Shown: in pieces, positions 4,821-5,453 of the stretch
Numbering within the stretch: the first letter of the stretch is position 1
Layout of the letters: each line of letters opens with the position of its first letter
Source of the DNA: Elusimicrobia bacterium RIFCSPLOWO2_12_FULL_59_9
Lineage (GTDB): Bacteria > Elusimicrobiota > Elusimicrobia > O2-12-FULL-59-9
Reading direction: 5' to 3'
Length of the DNA stretch: 5,453 nt
NCBI GenBank assembly: GCA_001800185.1
Contig: MGUX01000126.1
Coordinates: forward strand, 1 to 5,453
Notes under the pieces: generated by a model
Database searches by the model: none
What the model saw: the letters and a program-made list of their open reading frames with translations, nothing else
Told to the model about the DNA's origin: nothing
Position numbers and translations under genes: made by a program

Positions 4821-5453
4821 ATGATTCTCCCCCGACTTCTCACCGCCGTCGTCGGCATCCCCGTGGTGCTTTGCATGATCCACCTGGGCCGCCTGCCCTT
4901 CGCCTTTTTCGTCGCCGGGGCCGCCGCGCTGGCCTTGTATGAATACGCTTTGGTCATCGCCTGGGCGCGGCGGGAGAAACCGGCGCTGTGGACGGCGCCC
5001 GCGGGTTTTCTTCTGGTCTTGCTCCAACAAATCGCCCCGGATCAACTGCCTCTGTTCCTAAGCGCTTCCATGGGACTGTGCGCGGCCCGGGAAATTTTCC
5101 GCTCCGCGCAAAGCGCCGAACGGATGGCCCTGGAGTTTTTCGGCCTGATTTTCATCGCCTGGAATTTAAGCTACCTGATTTTGCTGCGCGACCTCGCGCC
5201 GCACGGCCGGACGCTCACCTACCTTTTATTCGCGCTCATCTGGGTCAACGACTCGGCCGCGCAAGGCTGCGGGAAGCTTTTCGGGAACCATCCCCTGACG
5301 CCTCTGAGCCCCAAAAAAACTTGGGAGGGCGCCGCCGGCGGGCTGGCCGCCTGCGTGGCCGCCAGCGTCGTTTTTTGCGGCGTCTTCCTCAAAGAAACTC
5401 TATCTCCCGCCGACGCCCTGGCCATCGGGCTATTGACCGGCGTCTTCGGCCAA
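4821..5453 (+). CDS. cdsA: Phosphatidate cytidylyltransferase (CDP-diglyceride synthase), 3' partial
   Basis: CdsA makes CDP-diacylglycerol from phosphatidate and CTP in the inner membrane, the branch point of phospholipid synthesis. The window holds the first 211 residues; the frame runs off the edge. Met-Ile-Leu-Pro-Arg-Leu-Leu-Thr-Ala-Val-Val-Gly-Ile-Pro at the N-terminus is a typical CdsA opening. About seven to eight hydrophobic segments are visible (approximately 7-21, 26-46, 58-72, 76-90, 103-122, 132-143, 171-190, 198-211). The family motif region is present: Trp141-Val-Asn-Asp144-Ser-Ala-Ala-Gln148-Gly-Cys-Gly-Lys-Leu-Phe-Gly, then Leu162-Ser-Pro-Lys-Lys166-Thr-Trp168-Glu169-Gly170. 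The usual Ala-Tyr after the Asp is Ala-Gln here. The C-terminal Lys-Arg...Lys-Asp...Asp-Arg signature lies beyond the window. ATG 4821 is the only plausible start; AGGA at 4802-4805 is 15 nt away, so initiation looks weak. It follows uppS by 29 nt, the usual order. Confidence 0.94.
   Translation, partial: MILPRLLTAVVGIPVVLCMIHLGRLPFAFFVAGAAALALYEYALVIAWARREKPALWTAPAGFLLVLLQQIAPDQLPLFLSASMGLCAAREIFRSAQSAERMALEFFGLIFIAWNLSYLILLRDLAPHGRTLTYLLFALIWVNDSAAQGCGKLFGNHPLTPLSPKKTWEGAAGGLAACVAASVVFCGVFLKETLSPADALAIGLLTGVFGQ

Overview
The window is a GC-rich stretch (roughly 60% by eye) of a bacterial chromosome, with every gene on the + strand and almost no free intergenic space. It is dominated by the conserved core block rpsB-tsf-pyrH-frr-uppS-cdsA. 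The source phylum cannot be fixed from this sequence. EF-Ts is the short form (199 aa) without a C-terminal coiled-coil insertion, which argues against Enterobacteria-like Proteobacteria. The short EF-Ts, the Ala/Pro/Glu tail on S2 and the adjacent membrane-anchored peptidase-MA-like protein would suit an uncultured Elusimicrobiota/Omnitrophota-type or deltaproteobacterial-type genome, but this is a low-confidence impression.

Layout. Positions 1-176 hold the last 57 codons of an unidentified membrane protein, closed by tandem stops TAA-TAG. Directly after these (ATG at 180) comes a 342-aa membrane-anchored, extracytoplasmic zinc-metallopeptidase-like protein with an HExxH...E gluzincin motif (180-1208). 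An 81-nt gap follows, with a consensus extended -10 promoter (TG-C-TATAAT, 1228-1236), a short leader and a strong Shine-Dalgarno sequence. Then come rpsB (1290-2117), tsf (2152-2751), pyrH (2771-3481), frr (3505-4080), uppS (4099-4791) and the first 211 codons of cdsA (4821 to the window edge). The gaps between these last genes are 18-34 nt, with no terminator that I can recognise, so they most likely form one transcription unit.

How the genes work together. S2, EF-Ts and RRF serve the small subunit, elongation and ribosome recycling. PyrH makes UDP, feeding UTP/CTP for RNA and nucleotide-activated precursors. UppS makes undecaprenyl diphosphate, the cell-wall lipid carrier, and CdsA uses CTP to make CDP-diacylglycerol for phospholipids. 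The operon therefore ties translation capacity to nucleotide and envelope synthesis. The three translation genes carry clear Shine-Dalgarno sequences, while pyrH, uppS and cdsA do not.

I found no new biological system, mobile element, CRISPR array or RNA gene. The points most worth a second look are small: a perfect 12-bp inverted repeat with a nested hairpin inside the low-complexity 3' end of rpsB, a possible leader hairpin masking the rpsB ribosome-binding site, the uncharacterised metallopeptidase, and residue changes in normally conserved motifs of PyrH and CdsA.
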